Shown: piece by piece, positions 15,661 to 24,749 of the stretch
Numbering within the stretch: the stretch's first letter is position 1
Layout: each line of letters starts with the position of its first letter
Assembly: GCF_026241515.1 (NCBI RefSeq)
Contig: NZ_JAPHPW010000022.1
Coordinates: forward strand, 1-64,000
DNA length: 64,000 nucleotides
Direction of reading: 5' to 3'
Source: Vibrio sp. 14G-20
GTDB lineage: Bacteria; Pseudomonadota; Gammaproteobacteria; Enterobacterales; Vibrionaceae
The notes under the pieces: generated by a model
Databases searched by the model: none
Told to the model about the DNA's origin: nothing
What the model saw: the letters and a program-made list of their open reading frames with translations, nothing else
Translations under genes and position numbers: made by a program

Positions 15661-16566
15661 TTAGCTCACAGGCATTTGCTCAAAGCGACCTTTTACGAAA
15701 TCAATGAAGGTTCGAATTCGACTTGGTTGATAGCGGTCTCGATGGTAGATCGCTGAAAAGTCCACTTTAGGTACTACCCACTCATCAAACACCTGCTCTA
15801 GTTGTCCGTCATTGAGCTCTTGTAAACAATAGATAGTGGGAACTCGAATAATTCCGTTACCCGACTTAGCACCCTGCACCAACACTCGGCCATTTTTACA
15901 TTGCAGCCTGCCCGTAACATGCACATCGACCGTTTTCTTGGTGTCGTCCAACGCTTGAAAACTCCACTTACGCACCGAGCCTGTTAAGCAATCATGATGG
16001 ATAAGGTCCTTAGGATGATTTGGCTTTCCTTTACGAACAAAATACTCAGGGCTCGCCAGTGTTCCCATCTCAATATCCAATAGCTTTCTTGCGATAAAGC
16101 CTGCATCTTCTAAGCTTCCCATGCGAAAAGCGATATCGAACGCATCCTCAATCAGGTCGACTCGGTTACTACTGAAATCGAGGCTAATACTGATGTCTGG
16201 GTAAAGTTGCATGAACTCATTGACCAGATCCGCGATGATCACCTCACCAAGATAACCGCCAACACAGTTTACTTTTATGTCGCCACGTACTTCTTCGACA
16301 TCGTCCACAGCAGCAATCAAGGCTTGGTCTATATTATCTAAGGCTTGTTCGCATCTCGCGTACAGATCTTGCCCTGCGTGAGTCAGCCTCAAGGTTCGTG
16401 TGGTGCGGATAAACAATGTCACGCCCATCTGCTTTTCTAAACTACTCACTTGGCGTGATACGTGGGAACGCGACACATCCAACTCCTCCGCCGCTTTAGT
16501 GAAATTACCTAAACGAGCGATCAGCACGAAAGAACGAATATCAGACAGGTTAATTTGATTAAGCAT
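15661..16566 (-). CDS. LysR-family transcriptional regulator
   Basis: A 301-residue LysR-type regulator with HTH at about 8-65 (LSDIRSFVLIARLGNFTKAAEELDVSRSHVSRQVSSLEKQMG) and the effector domain after. The start at 16566 gives the usual LysR beginning; the longer frame from a TTG at 16635 would add a Cys-rich stretch with no family counterpart and no ribosome-binding site. Divergent from the SDR gene at 16776, its likely target, across a 209-bp gap in which I could not fix a clear T-N11-A site. Confidence 0.88.
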   Translation of the reverse strand: MLNQINLSDIRSFVLIARLGNFTKAAEELDVSRSHVSRQVSSLEKQMGVTLFIRTTRTLRLTHAGQDLYARCEQALDNIDQALIAAVDDVEEVRGDIKVNCVGGYLGEVIIADLVNEFMQLYPDISISLDFSSNRVDLIEDAFDIAFRMGSLEDAGFIARKLLDIEMGTLASPEYFVRKGKPNHPKDLIHHDCLTGSVRKWSFQALDDTKKTVDVHVTGRLQCKNGRVLVQGAKSGNGIIRVPTIYCLQELNDGQLEQVFDEWVVPKVDFSAIYHRDRYQPSRIRTFIDFVKGRFEQMPVS

Positions 16567-16775
16567 AGTCGCCAGCTTACTAATGGAGTTATGAGATAGA
16601 CGCTTTATTGTTGCACCACAGCAACAGTGTTTCAAGTAAAGCGCTATATATCAACAATGCTATTTTCCTTAATATGCTTCCATCGCAACGAAGCAAGACA
16701 ACAAACACTTGATTCGAATGCACTTAAACAATACGTCGTAGCCAACCGACGCAATAAAAGTACAGAGGAAATAAA

Positions 16776-17495
16776 ATGAAAAAACTAATCGTAATTACAG
16801 GTGCAAGCTCTGGTATTGGTGAAGCAATCGCTCGTCGTCTAAGCGATGAAGGTCACCCTCTGCTACTTTTGGCTCGCCGTATTGACCGCCTTGAAGCGCT
16901 TAACCTACCAAATTCACTGTCAGTGAAAGTAGACGTAACAGACAAAGCGTCTTTTGATGCGGCAATCGCACAAGGTGAAGAGAAATTCGGCCCTGTAGAT
17001 GCACTTATCAACAACGCTGGCGCAATGCTTCTTGGTCAGATCGATACTCAAGACGCTCAAGAGTGGAAGACAATGTTCGATGTGAACGTAATTGGTCTTC
17101 TAAACGGCATGCAATCTGTACTTGCTCCGATGATGGAACGCAACACAGGTACTATCATCAACATCAGCTCAATTGCGGGTAAGAAAACATTCCCAAGCCA
17201 CGCTGCTTACTGTGGTACTAAGTTCGCGGTACACGCAATCTCTGAGAACGTTCGTGAAGAAGTAGCAGCTTCAAATGTTCGTGTTACTACTATCGCACCG
17301 GGTGCTGTTGAGACAGAGCTTCTGTCTCACACTACATCTCAAGAGATCAAAGACGGTTACGATTCTTGGAAAGAAGACATGGGCGGTGTATTGGCAGCTG
17401 ACGATATTGCTCGCGCTGTATCATTCGCTTACCAACAGCCACAGAACGTATGTATCCGTGAAATCGCTCTAGCTCCGACTAAGCAACAGCCATAG
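16776..17495 (+). CDS. SDR-family NAD(P)-dependent oxidoreductase
   Basis: A 239-residue classical SDR: TGASSGIG at 8-15, NNAG at 79-82, Ser131/132, Tyr145 and Lys149 (YCGTK). The overall sequence is of the YdfG-like group (3-hydroxy acid or serine dehydrogenases), but the substrate is not settled. GAGGAA precedes the start. Divergent from a LysR gene and closed by a strong terminator. It is the third reductase in this stretch to be paired with a divergent regulator. Confidence 0.9.
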   Translation: MKKLIVITGASSGIGEAIARRLSDEGHPLLLLARRIDRLEALNLPNSLSVKVDVTDKASFDAAIAQGEEKFGPVDALINNAGAMLLGQIDTQDAQEWKTMFDVNVIGLLNGMQSVLAPMMERNTGTIINISSIAGKKTFPSHAAYCGTKFAVHAISENVREEVAASNVRVTTIAPGAVETELLSHTTSQEIKDGYDSWKEDMGGVLAADDIARAVSFAYQQPQNVCIREIALAPTKQQP

Positions 17496-17542
17496 GCCTT
17501 TGTTATCGCGACTAAATCAGCGATGAAATAAGCGATGAACTA

Positions 17543-17583
17543 AAAAGCGCCACGACTTAACAAGTCGTGGCGCTTTTGTTTTG
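17543..17583. terminator. Strong bidirectional terminator
   Basis: A 16-bp perfect stem, AAAAGCGCCACGACTT (17543-17558) and AAGTCGTGGCGCTTTT (17562-17577), with a 3-nt loop and T-rich tail. Confidence 0.93.
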
Positions 17584-17613
17584 ATTAAATCTAATTGCTA
17601 GCGATAAGCGAGA

Positions 17614-19422
17614 TTAGAACTCAACGCGGTAAACTGATGTGCTACCACTCACTTCGTTGCCAACCGCAATAAAGTGGTTACCAGAGCGAGTGAAATACTT
17701 GATTGACTCTGGGCCTAAGTCACCCGCTTTCGAGTTATAGGTATGGTTGTCGCAATCACCGTCTTCATCAACCTTGGTACACACTGGTTGTGTAAAGTCT
17801 CGGTTGTTCAAGTAGCTGATGAAACTTGCGTTTTTAGGCTGTGTTACGTCGTAAATCATGATGCCACCTTGGCGCTCAAGACCAATAAAGGCATAGTGCT
17901 TACCGTCAATCTCAGCCACTTCGATCGCTTCAGGCTCAACCCCTTTGTCATCACTGCGATCGTCACCACTTTGGTTGTTATCATTAGTGCTATTGAAGTT
18001 TGCAGGATCTTGATCAAGAACGATTCGAGCAAAGTCATCACCGCTATCAAACACTAACTCGCCAGACTCATCCCAAATAGAGAAAGAACGGCTACCGAAT
18101 GCTTGAACCTTTTGGTCAGCAGCAAGTGTTCCTTGTGGCTTAATCACCTTAAGGCGAGCAAGTTGCTTATTGTCTTTCAATGCACCTGCCAATGGGTGGT
18201 TAGCGTCAACATCTAACTTCTTGCCGCGTACTTCATCAACATAAGCGATACAAAAGTCTTTCTCTGTTGTGTAGTTTTCAGTGCCTTTGTAGTCGTCACC
18301 ATCCCACTCGAAGCCCTTGTCATCACACACTTTTTGCGTCGTCTTGATGCCATACTCACGGCCATCGCCTTCGTTTGCCGTCACGATGTAGGTGTTACCA
18401 TCAACACTGTAACTGGTGATGCTGTCTGGCATGTAAAGGCCTTCTAACATTGCGTAGCTTTGTAGATTTCCGATGTTTTTGTCTTTGTTCGATGCATCCA
18501 ACTGAGCGGTATCCCAATGCTTGCCGCCTAGTCCAAGAATCGCATCGACTTGTCCACTTGCCACGTCAATTGCTGCCAATGCATTGTTCTCTTGCAGGGC
18601 CACATAGAGTTTGCCGTTATCAGCAAACGTTAGATATTCCGGCTCCAGGTCTTGGGCAACGGTCGCATTAGGCGCTGAGATTCGAACCTTGTCGGTCAGT
18701 TCTGCATGGCGAGGCTGACCTTGATTGAATGCCTTGAAATCAATTTGAGTCACTTTTGCTTGTAAAGGACCATTAGCTAAATCGACCAGCGTCACAGAGC
18801 CTTCAGGATCAATACTGTAATCCGCATTCGGCTCGCCTTCGTTTGCCGATGCAATGTAACGGCCGTCTTTCGAGAAGCTCACCATGTCTGGTAATGCGCC
18901 AGCAGTGTAAGTGGTGATCAGCTCTAGTGTGTCTGAGCGATACAGAGCAATAATCCCATTTTGTTGTTTGTCAGCATTTTCAATCGCGACAGCAACTAAG
19001 CCCTGATGAGTCGATACACTGTTCGCAGCACCGATATTAATACCCGAAGCTAAAGCTGCAGATTGAAGATCAATAGAGCCTTCGGAGTTTGGCAAACTGT
19101 CAGCGTTCATCGACAACACATCGACTTTCTGCGCTTGAGCGTTAACCACATAAAGCTTATCGGTACATGAATCGTAGCTGACGATTTCGGCTGCAGAAGT
19201 ATCAAACGGAGCGTCAGCAATAGAACTGCCCACCAGAGTAAGCCCGGTAACTTCAGCATCACTTGCGATTGGCTGTTGGATGGATTGGCATTGAAGACTA
19301 AAAGCATCGAGTGATGCTTGAGATGATGTTGTCGGCTTTGAAGTTGATTGAGAACAACCAACTAAAGCCGAGCTTACTGCGATAGGTAGTAATAAAGTCA
19401 GCTTATTAAATTTGCGATTCAT
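17614..19422 (-). CDS. Choice-of-anchor I family lipoprotein (beta-propeller)
   Basis: A 602-residue exported protein. Residues 1-23 form a lipoprotein signal ending in the lipobox LVGC. The rest is built of repeated propeller-type blades (DKLYVVNAQAQKVDVLSM, NGKLYVALQENNALAAIDVASGQV, YIVTANEGDGREYG, HYAFIGLERQGGIMIYDV), the pattern annotated as choice-of-anchor I or alkaline-phosphatase-like in marine bacteria. An Asp-rich insertion (DQDPANFNSTNDNNQSGDD) may bind calcium. GGAGG precedes the start. A lone CTGTCAT half-site upstream is too little to claim phosphate control. Enzymatic activity cannot be inferred from sequence. Confidence 0.8.
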   Translation of the reverse strand: MNRKFNKLTLLLPIAVSSALVGCSQSTSKPTTSSQASLDAFSLQCQSIQQPIASDAEVTGLTLVGSSIADAPFDTSAAEIVSYDSCTDKLYVVNAQAQKVDVLSMNADSLPNSEGSIDLQSAALASGINIGAANSVSTHQGLVAVAIENADKQQNGIIALYRSDTLELITTYTAGALPDMVSFSKDGRYIASANEGEPNADYSIDPEGSVTLVDLANGPLQAKVTQIDFKAFNQGQPRHAELTDKVRISAPNATVAQDLEPEYLTFADNGKLYVALQENNALAAIDVASGQVDAILGLGGKHWDTAQLDASNKDKNIGNLQSYAMLEGLYMPDSITSYSVDGNTYIVTANEGDGREYGIKTTQKVCDDKGFEWDGDDYKGTENYTTEKDFCIAYVDEVRGKKLDVDANHPLAGALKDNKQLARLKVIKPQGTLAADQKVQAFGSRSFSIWDESGELVFDSGDDFARIVLDQDPANFNSTNDNNQSGDDRSDDKGVEPEAIEVAEIDGKHYAFIGLERQGGIMIYDVTQPKNASFISYLNNRDFTQPVCTKVDEDGDCDNHTYNSKAGDLGPESIKYFTRSGNHFIAVGNEVSGSTSVYRVEF

Positions 19423-19565
19423 ATATCCTCCATAATTTGAATCGCGATCATAGAGGCCGCTTATGACAGTTATCTTTCCCTTTTGTTAACAATAGGTGAC
19501 GACAATCGGTTTCTTTTACCCATAACAACAGCAAGTTGGAATGAGCATTCCATTAACAAGCAAGC

Positions 19566-19605
19566 AAAAAAAAGCGCCCAAGCTGGCTGGTGCTTGAGCG
19601 CCTTT
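19566..19605 (-). terminator. Terminator after ompW
   Basis: On the minus strand, AAAGGCGCTCAAGC pairs with GCTTGGGCGCTTT around a short loop, then a run of eight T residues. Confidence 0.9.
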
Positions 19606-19624
19606 AGTAAACTGAATAGGTGGG

Positions 19625-20266
19625 TTAGAAGTTGTAACCACCACCGATCATGAATACCCATGGGTCGATATCAACGTCTGTTGAGAACTGTTGACCATTA
19701 AACTTATATTTTGCTGTCGTTCCAATGTCTGCATACCAAACCGATGCGTTCAAGAACCAGTCTTCATTGATCATGTAGTCCATACCAATGTTTGCCGCTA
19801 AGCCCCAAGAATCATCAAGAGATAAATCACTTAAGCCTAGCTCTTTCGCTCCTTGGTTTAGTGACTCATCGAAGAAAACAGTGTAGTTGATACCTGCGCC
19901 TACGTAAGGGCGGAAGTCACTATTTGCTTGACCAAAATAGTACTGAACCATGAACGTTGGTGGTAGGTGTTTTGTATCAGCAATTTCACCTAGGCCAGTA
20001 GCAGAAATGTTGTGAGAAAATGGGCTTGCCGCTAGTACTTCAAGGCTGATGTTGTCAGTAAACATGTAACCGAAAGTCAAACCAAGCTGAGTGTTTGAGT
20101 CTACAGAGAACTCTGTATTCGGATCATTTAACACAGCACCACTACTATCATTTGGAGATACCGTTGCTGCGCCTGCACGGATGATGAAATCACCTTCTTT
20201 ATGAGCAAGAACATTCGTTGACATAAGAGCCGCAATAACCGCAATTCCACATACTGTTTTTTTCAT
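19625..20266 (-). CDS. ompW: OmpW-family outer membrane protein
   Basis: A 213-residue outer-membrane eight-stranded beta-barrel. Signal peptide about 1-21 (cleavage after VLA), then HKEGDFIIRAGAATVSP, and the terminal strand WVFMIGGGYNF ending in aromatic F, as the BAM machinery requires. OmpW forms a narrow hydrophobic channel and is a major porin-like antigen of vibrios. AAGGAA precedes the start. A perfect FNR-type box lies about 95-105 bp upstream, in agreement with oxygen control of ompW in enteric bacteria. Confidence 0.93.
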   Translation of the reverse strand: MKKTVCGIAVIAALMSTNVLAHKEGDFIIRAGAATVSPNDSSGAVLNDPNTEFSVDSNTQLGLTFGYMFTDNISLEVLAASPFSHNISATGLGEIADTKHLPPTFMVQYYFGQANSDFRPYVGAGINYTVFFDESLNQGAKELGLSDLSLDDSWGLAANIGMDYMINEDWFLNASVWYADIGTTAKYKFNGQQFSTDVDIDPWVFMIGGGYNF

Positions 20267-20358
20267 TATTATTTCCTTTTGAGGGCTTATTCTTTATTGG
20301 TGAATGAGTAATCATTTCTTATTTTGCGTGCAAGGTAACATACAATAACCCTACTTTA

Positions 20359-20372
20359 TTGATGGAAATCAA
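20359..20372. promoter_or_regulatory. FNR-type box upstream of ompW
   Basis: TTGAT-GGAA-ATCAA is a perfect match to the FNR consensus TTGAT-N4-ATCAA, centred 99 bp before the ompW start codon. Confidence 0.7.
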
Positions 20373-20610
20373 TTTGTGAAAGGTTATGATTATTTGTGTA
20401 AATTTATATCGACCCGATCACTTTATTCCTTCATTTTATTGACAGTTCTGTAATGCAGCTTTTCCGTGCATCATTTTGTTAACTCTACCTTTTCACTTTG
20501 CTCTGATCTCTTTGGATCAAAATAGAGCAATCCAACATCCCGTACGCATCAATTTGGTGCAGTCTCGCAGAGTTCATTGTCACCTCGTTTAATATTCAAT
20601 GAGTTACATT

Positions 20611-20627
20611 TGGCGTGGTGCTTGCAA
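20611..20627 (+). promoter_or_regulatory. Sigma-54-type promoter for glgC
   Basis: TGGCGTGGTGCTTGCAA has GG and GC exactly 10 bases apart and a perfect -12 element TTGCA; the -24 element differs from TGGCACG at two bases. Expected start is near 20637, 30 bp before the glgC ATG. Confidence 0.6.
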
Positions 20628-20666
20628 GTCTATGTTCATAATCATAAATACATTGAGGTTCTGACT

Positions 20667-21887
20667 ATGCAAGACACTCTAACAATCGTTCTGGCCGGCG
20701 GTGTTGGCTCTCGGCTTTCCCCTCTCACCGATAACCGCGCAAAACCTGCGGTACCCTTTGGTGGCAAATATCGAATCATCGATTTCACACTCGCGAACTG
20801 CCTTCACTCCGGACTTCGCCAAATTCTGGTACTGACTCAGTACAAGTCTCACTCTTTGCAAAAACACTTACGTGATGGTTGGTCGGTGCTTAACCCCGAG
20901 CTCGGCGAATACATCACCAATGTTCCCCCGCAAATGCGCACAGGTGACAGCTGGTATAGCGGCACTGCCGATGCGATTTATCAAAACTTGTATTTGCTGT
21001 CGCGTAGTGAAGCCAAGCATGTAGTAGTCTTATCCGGCGACCATATCTATCGCATGGATTACGCACCAATGCTCAAGCAACATAAGCAGAATGAAGCTGA
21101 CTTGACGGTCGCCTGTATGGAAGTGTCAATTGATGAGGCCAAAGAGTTTGGTGTGATGGAGATAGACGAATCTCTGCAAATCAATAACTTTACCGAGAAG
21201 CCACGCTACCCCGCGTGCGTACCTGGCAGACCGACCCGAAGCATGGCTTCAATGGGAATTTACATCTTTGATAAAGAAGTACTGACACAGGCATTATTGG
21301 CAGACGCAGAAGATCCAGACTCAAGCCACGATTTCGGTAAAGACATCATTCCAAAGTTAGTCGGCAACAACAGTGTTTACGCGTATAAGTTTGGTGACGA
21401 AGAAGGACGCGTAACCCAAGACGCTTACTGGAGAGATGTAGGTACAATCGACTCTTATTACCAATCGAATATGGACTTGTTGAAACCAGCCTCACCTATC
21501 GATTTGTACCAACCGGATTGGGCAATTCGCACCTATGATCCGCAACTGCCGCCCGCACGAACTATTGCTTCGGTAGAAGGTAACCAAGGGATCTTTATCA
21601 ACTCGATGATCGCCAATGGCGTGGTGATTGAAGGTGGTTCAGCGCAAAACTCTATCTTCTTCCCTAAGGTAAAAGTCAGCAATGCCGCGATTGTGATTGA
21701 TAGTATTCTGTTTGAAGATGTCGAGATCGGGCGAAACTGTCACATTCAAAACTGCATCATCGATAAGAACGTTAAAGTACCGGATGGAACACAAATCGGC
21801 ATAGATAGCCTTGCCGATGCCAAGCGCTTCCACATATCGAAACAAGGCGTAATAGTCGTGCCCTCGTCTTATCAGTTTGAAGAGTGA
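20667..21887 (+). CDS. glgC: Glucose-1-phosphate adenylyltransferase
   Basis: A 406-residue ADP-glucose pyrophosphorylase, the committed step of glycogen synthesis (ATP + Glc-1-P to ADP-Glc + PPi). The nucleotide-binding loop LAGGVGSRLSPLTDNRAKPAVPFGGKYRIIDF is at the N-terminus; SGDHIYRMDY, FTEKP and YWRDVGTIDSY follow, with a left-handed beta-helix at the C-terminus. ATG 20667 is preferred because GAGG precedes it and the family begins MQ/MK just before the loop; the longer frame adds 30 unrelated residues. No other glg gene adjoins, and the sigma-54-type promoter suggests separate control of this copy. Confidence 0.95.
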   Translation: MQDTLTIVLAGGVGSRLSPLTDNRAKPAVPFGGKYRIIDFTLANCLHSGLRQILVLTQYKSHSLQKHLRDGWSVLNPELGEYITNVPPQMRTGDSWYSGTADAIYQNLYLLSRSEAKHVVVLSGDHIYRMDYAPMLKQHKQNEADLTVACMEVSIDEAKEFGVMEIDESLQINNFTEKPRYPACVPGRPTRSMASMGIYIFDKEVLTQALLADAEDPDSSHDFGKDIIPKLVGNNSVYAYKFGDEEGRVTQDAYWRDVGTIDSYYQSNMDLLKPASPIDLYQPDWAIRTYDPQLPPARTIASVEGNQGIFINSMIANGVVIEGGSAQNSIFFPKVKVSNAAIVIDSILFEDVEIGRNCHIQNCIIDKNVKVPDGTQIGIDSLADAKRFHISKQGVIVVPSSYQFEE

Positions 21888-21921
21888 TGCGTCACTTGAA
21901 ATCGCTTCTATCTAAACCAAC

Positions 21922-21952
21922 AAAGGCAGCGAATTCGCTGCCTTTTTATTTG
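21922..21952. terminator. Bidirectional terminator after glgC
   Basis: AAAGGCAGCGAA (21922-21933) pairs with TTCGCTGCCTTT, followed by TTTATTT. An outer AACCAA/TTGGTT pair lengthens the stem. Confidence 0.9.
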
Positions 21953-21997
21953 GTTAGAAATTTTCAACCAAATCTTATCCGGTTAATAAACCAAGCT

Positions 21998-23428
21998 TTA
22001 GAATGGACCCAACTCAATCATTTGAGCAATCACAACCGAAACCAACGCACCCACTGACCAGAACAAGAATAACGGTAAGAAGAAGCGAACCCACTTGGTG
22101 TAAGGCACTTTTGCAATCGCCAGTACAGCCAGTAAACCACCATTAGTTGGGTAAATGTAGTTAGAGATACCATCGCCCAATTGAGAGGCCAACGCCGCAA
22201 CTTGACGAGTTACTTCACCAATGTCCGCCAATGGAATAATGATTGGCATGGTGATAACCGCTTGACCACTGCCCGACGGAATAAACAGGTTAATTGCAGC
22301 TTGCGAGAAGTAGATTCCCGCCGCAGCTACAAGCTTAGAACTGCCTGAAATGATCTGCGCAAGATAGTAGATGATTGAGTCGACAATCTTCGCGTCTTCC
22401 ATAATAGTCAACACTGAGCGTGCGAAGAAGATAATTAATACAGCGACCAATACATCGCTGACACCTTTAGTCCAGTATTCACAGATCTTGTTAGGAGACA
22501 AACCCGCCACCAAGCCCGGAATGATCGCCATTGCCACAAATGCACCCGCAATCTCGGTAAAACCAAAGCCCATCGTCAGGGTACCGAAGATCATATATGC
22601 GAACACGCCTAAGAATGCGATACCTGCGAACTTTTCACGCGTGGTCAGTGTTTTCGCTTCAACATTTGATTCGTAGTGGTAACCCGTGCCGTGTAACAAG
22701 CCCTTGGTTGGATCTTGCTTTACTTTGCGTGCGTAACTCAACACATACCAAGCCCCCGTCAATAGCATGAACATGCCGACAATAAAGCGATACCACATGC
22801 CTGAATACATAGGGAGTTCAGCAATAGTATGTGCGATACCCGTGAAGAATGGGTTTGCCAACGCGGCCGCGAAACCTGCGCAACTCGCGAGTAGGACAAC
22901 ACCAAGAGCCGTGATCGCATCGTAGCCAAGCTTGATACAGATAGGGATCATCAGCGAGATGAAAATAACGTCAAGCTCACGCATACCCGTGAAGGTTACG
23001 TTGAAGAAGATCGCCGTCATGATCACAGGCGCAATCACGTACAAGCCTTGTTTCTTCAGTTTAGTAGTGAGCGCAACAACCGATGCGTCTAGCAGACCCA
23101 TGTGTTTGATGATACCGAAAGCACCACCAACAAATACCACAACACCCATCACGCCAGAAGCGGATTTGAAGCCTTTAAAAAATGATTCGAAAAAAGAGGC
23201 TAATGTTGTGGGATTGCTCGCTAAGAGTATGTAGCTGTCTGGGTCGATAACCGTGCGACTATTCATGACCACTCGTTCAAATTCACCAGCAGGGATAAAG
23301 TAGGTTGCGATTGCTGCAACAATTACCATGATGACCAAAGAAAGAAACGGGTGGTTTACTTCTTTCTCTGTCGAAGCTGAGTTACCAGCTGGAGATGTAG
23401 GTACGGACGTAGATACCGTAGACGTCAT
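21998..23428 (-). CDS. YfcC-family (DcuC-like) carboxylate/amino-acid carrier
   Basis: A 476-residue membrane protein with about 12 helices of the YfcC/ArsB-NhaD-like ion-transporter group. IPAGEFERVV close to the N-terminus, GGAFGIIKHMGLLD, FTGMRELDVIFISLMIPI and the conserved INLFIPSGSGQAVITMPIIIPLADI identify the family. Members are predicted basic amino acid or C4-dicarboxylate carriers; the substrate is not known. AAGGAG lies five bases from the ATG. A CRP-like site sits far upstream (23764-23779). Confidence 0.88.
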   Translation of the reverse strand: MTSTVSTSVPTSPAGNSASTEKEVNHPFLSLVIMVIVAAIATYFIPAGEFERVVMNSRTVIDPDSYILLASNPTTLASFFESFFKGFKSASGVMGVVVFVGGAFGIIKHMGLLDASVVALTTKLKKQGLYVIAPVIMTAIFFNVTFTGMRELDVIFISLMIPICIKLGYDAITALGVVLLASCAGFAAALANPFFTGIAHTIAELPMYSGMWYRFIVGMFMLLTGAWYVLSYARKVKQDPTKGLLHGTGYHYESNVEAKTLTTREKFAGIAFLGVFAYMIFGTLTMGFGFTEIAGAFVAMAIIPGLVAGLSPNKICEYWTKGVSDVLVAVLIIFFARSVLTIMEDAKIVDSIIYYLAQIISGSSKLVAAAGIYFSQAAINLFIPSGSGQAVITMPIIIPLADIGEVTRQVAALASQLGDGISNYIYPTNGGLLAVLAIAKVPYTKWVRFFLPLFLFWSVGALVSVVIAQMIELGPF

Positions 23429-23763
23429 ATAGACTCCTTACTTGTCAGCAACCAAGAAGTACTTGGCCGCCAAGGGGGATTTTTGGGAAAACGAAACCCT
23501 TCACGCTGAACTAAGTTCGCGCTAATTAGGCTGTTTCTAAAAGGCCTTTGATAGATGGTGCTCTCAAATGTACATAGTGAAGTAGTGAGAACTACTCTCT
23601 TTGCGTCCGAGCAAAATGCAGATGTTCAGCCAAGTCAGGCCAAACTGAATGAGGTCATTACAAGCAGATAAACAGAAAAAGACTGTTTGGGTAATGCGTT
23701 TTTTATCAATTACAAAGACAAGCGGCGCATACTAGCACAACAGGCGGTAAAATGTCAGGAAAG

Positions 23764-23779
23764 CGTGATTTTTATCACA
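23764..23779. promoter_or_regulatory. CRP-like binding site
   Basis: CGTGA-TTTTTA-TCACA has one mismatch to TGTGA-N6-TCACA. It lies between the terminator of the 23855 gene and the YfcC gene, 336 bp from the latter's start codon, so control implies a long leader or a distant promoter. Confidence 0.5.
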
Positions 23780-23793
23780 TTTTGTTGAGCCAT

Positions 23794-23823
23794 AAAAAAG
23801 CGCCCTGTAAAACAGCGCGCTTT
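23794..23823 (-). terminator. Terminator after the 23855 gene
   Basis: On the minus strand AAAGCGCGCTGT pairs with ACAGGGCGCTTT (one mismatch), then a T-run. Confidence 0.85.
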
Positions 23824-23854
23824 GACAAATATATCGAGAGACAGATCTAATCGG

Positions 23855-24439
23855 TTACTTAGGGGCTAGTTCGTAGTTCTCTTGCATCTCATGAGGAGCA
23901 ATACCGTACTCATAATCTGCTAAGTAGCCATCCTTATATACCTTCATTCCTTTTTCATCCCAGCTCACTTTAATCACTGCAGTTTTGCCATCTTCACTGC
24001 CCATTAGCTCAAGCATTTCTACATCGATCTTAATCGCTTTGATGGTTTTAATGCGCTTAAACGGCTTAAATTCTGTGGTCGATGTTGGCAGTGAACCATA
24101 GCTGCTGATCCACGTATCCTTTGGAACCAACCATTGGTTGAAAACATCATCAACAATCGCTTTCGGCATGCTTGCAATAACTACATCGTCCGTCATTACA
24201 TTATTGGTTTCTAAGCTGTAACCACCCTTTCCATCTGAAACGTAGGTAGGAAAATCAACGCCAATTTCAGACTCCGCAGGCAAACGGCCTAAAGTGACGG
24301 ATTTCTTAACGTACAACTCGGCGGTTTCAAATTGTTGCATGATTTCTGGAATTTTCTGAAACTCAACAGGTGCAGCAAAAGCATTAAAAGCGAAAGAAAG
24401 GGAAGCCGCGATTGCAGCGAATTTGACAGGCATTTTCAT
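23855..24439 (-). CDS. Periplasmic protein of unknown function
   Basis: A 194-residue exported protein: signal peptide about 1-22 (AFNAFA then APVEF). The mature part is soluble and mixed alpha/beta, with no Cys or membrane segment, and holds VVIASMPKAIVDDVFNQWLVPKDTWISSYGSLP, perhaps a ligand-binding surface. I do not recognise the family. Divergent from the secreted-protein operon at 24750, so both may answer to the same signal. Closed by its own terminator. Confidence 0.7.
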   Translation of the reverse strand: MKMPVKFAAIAASLSFAFNAFAAPVEFQKIPEIMQQFETAELYVKKSVTLGRLPAESEIGVDFPTYVSDGKGGYSLETNNVMTDDVVIASMPKAIVDDVFNQWLVPKDTWISSYGSLPTSTTEFKPFKRIKTIKAIKIDVEMLELMGSEDGKTAVIKVSWDEKGMKVYKDGYLADYEYGIAPHEMQENYELAPK

Positions 24440-24749
24440 GGTGATGGGTCCAAATATAATGAAGCCGTTAGAGTATCCCGTACTAATCGTCGCCTCAACG
24501 GATAACTGTTCTTTATATCAGTAATTGTGATATTGAATGACGAATTGATAAAAACTACGACCATAACTGACCTCCGCTCTACCCTCTCAAAGATTCCACT
24601 CTTCTTCGATTTCAAACGACAAACTATCTTAAATGAAAAACCGACACCATTTTTACCGTACTGTCAGCCTTATGTCAGTGGCGCAAAATGGTAAGTCCTG
24701 CGTTCGAACGAAACTAAAATGAGATCTCGATCATCATTTTGAGGTTCTC
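24440..24749. other. Divergent promoter region before the secreted-protein operon
   Basis: About 310 bp between two exported-protein genes. GAGG eight bases before the right-hand ATG is clear; no confident operator or -35/-10 pair could be assigned. Confidence 0.4.

Larger units (their letters stand above)
20267..20666. other. Divergent ompW/glgC intergenic region
   Basis: About 400 bp. It holds the ompW promoter region with the FNR-type box (20359-20372) and, near the right side, a sigma-54-type promoter for glgC (20611-20627). No gene seen. Confidence 0.6.
23429..23854. other. Intergenic region upstream of the YfcC gene
   Basis: About 425 bp with the leftward YfcC promoter, a CRP-like box (23764-23779) and the terminator of the neighbouring gene (23794-23823). 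No gene seen. Confidence 0.5.

Noticed and set aside
19440-19490. Pho box before the choice-of-anchor I lipoprotein gene
   Set aside because: Only one CTGTCAT half is present; the second repeat at 11-bp spacing is missing.
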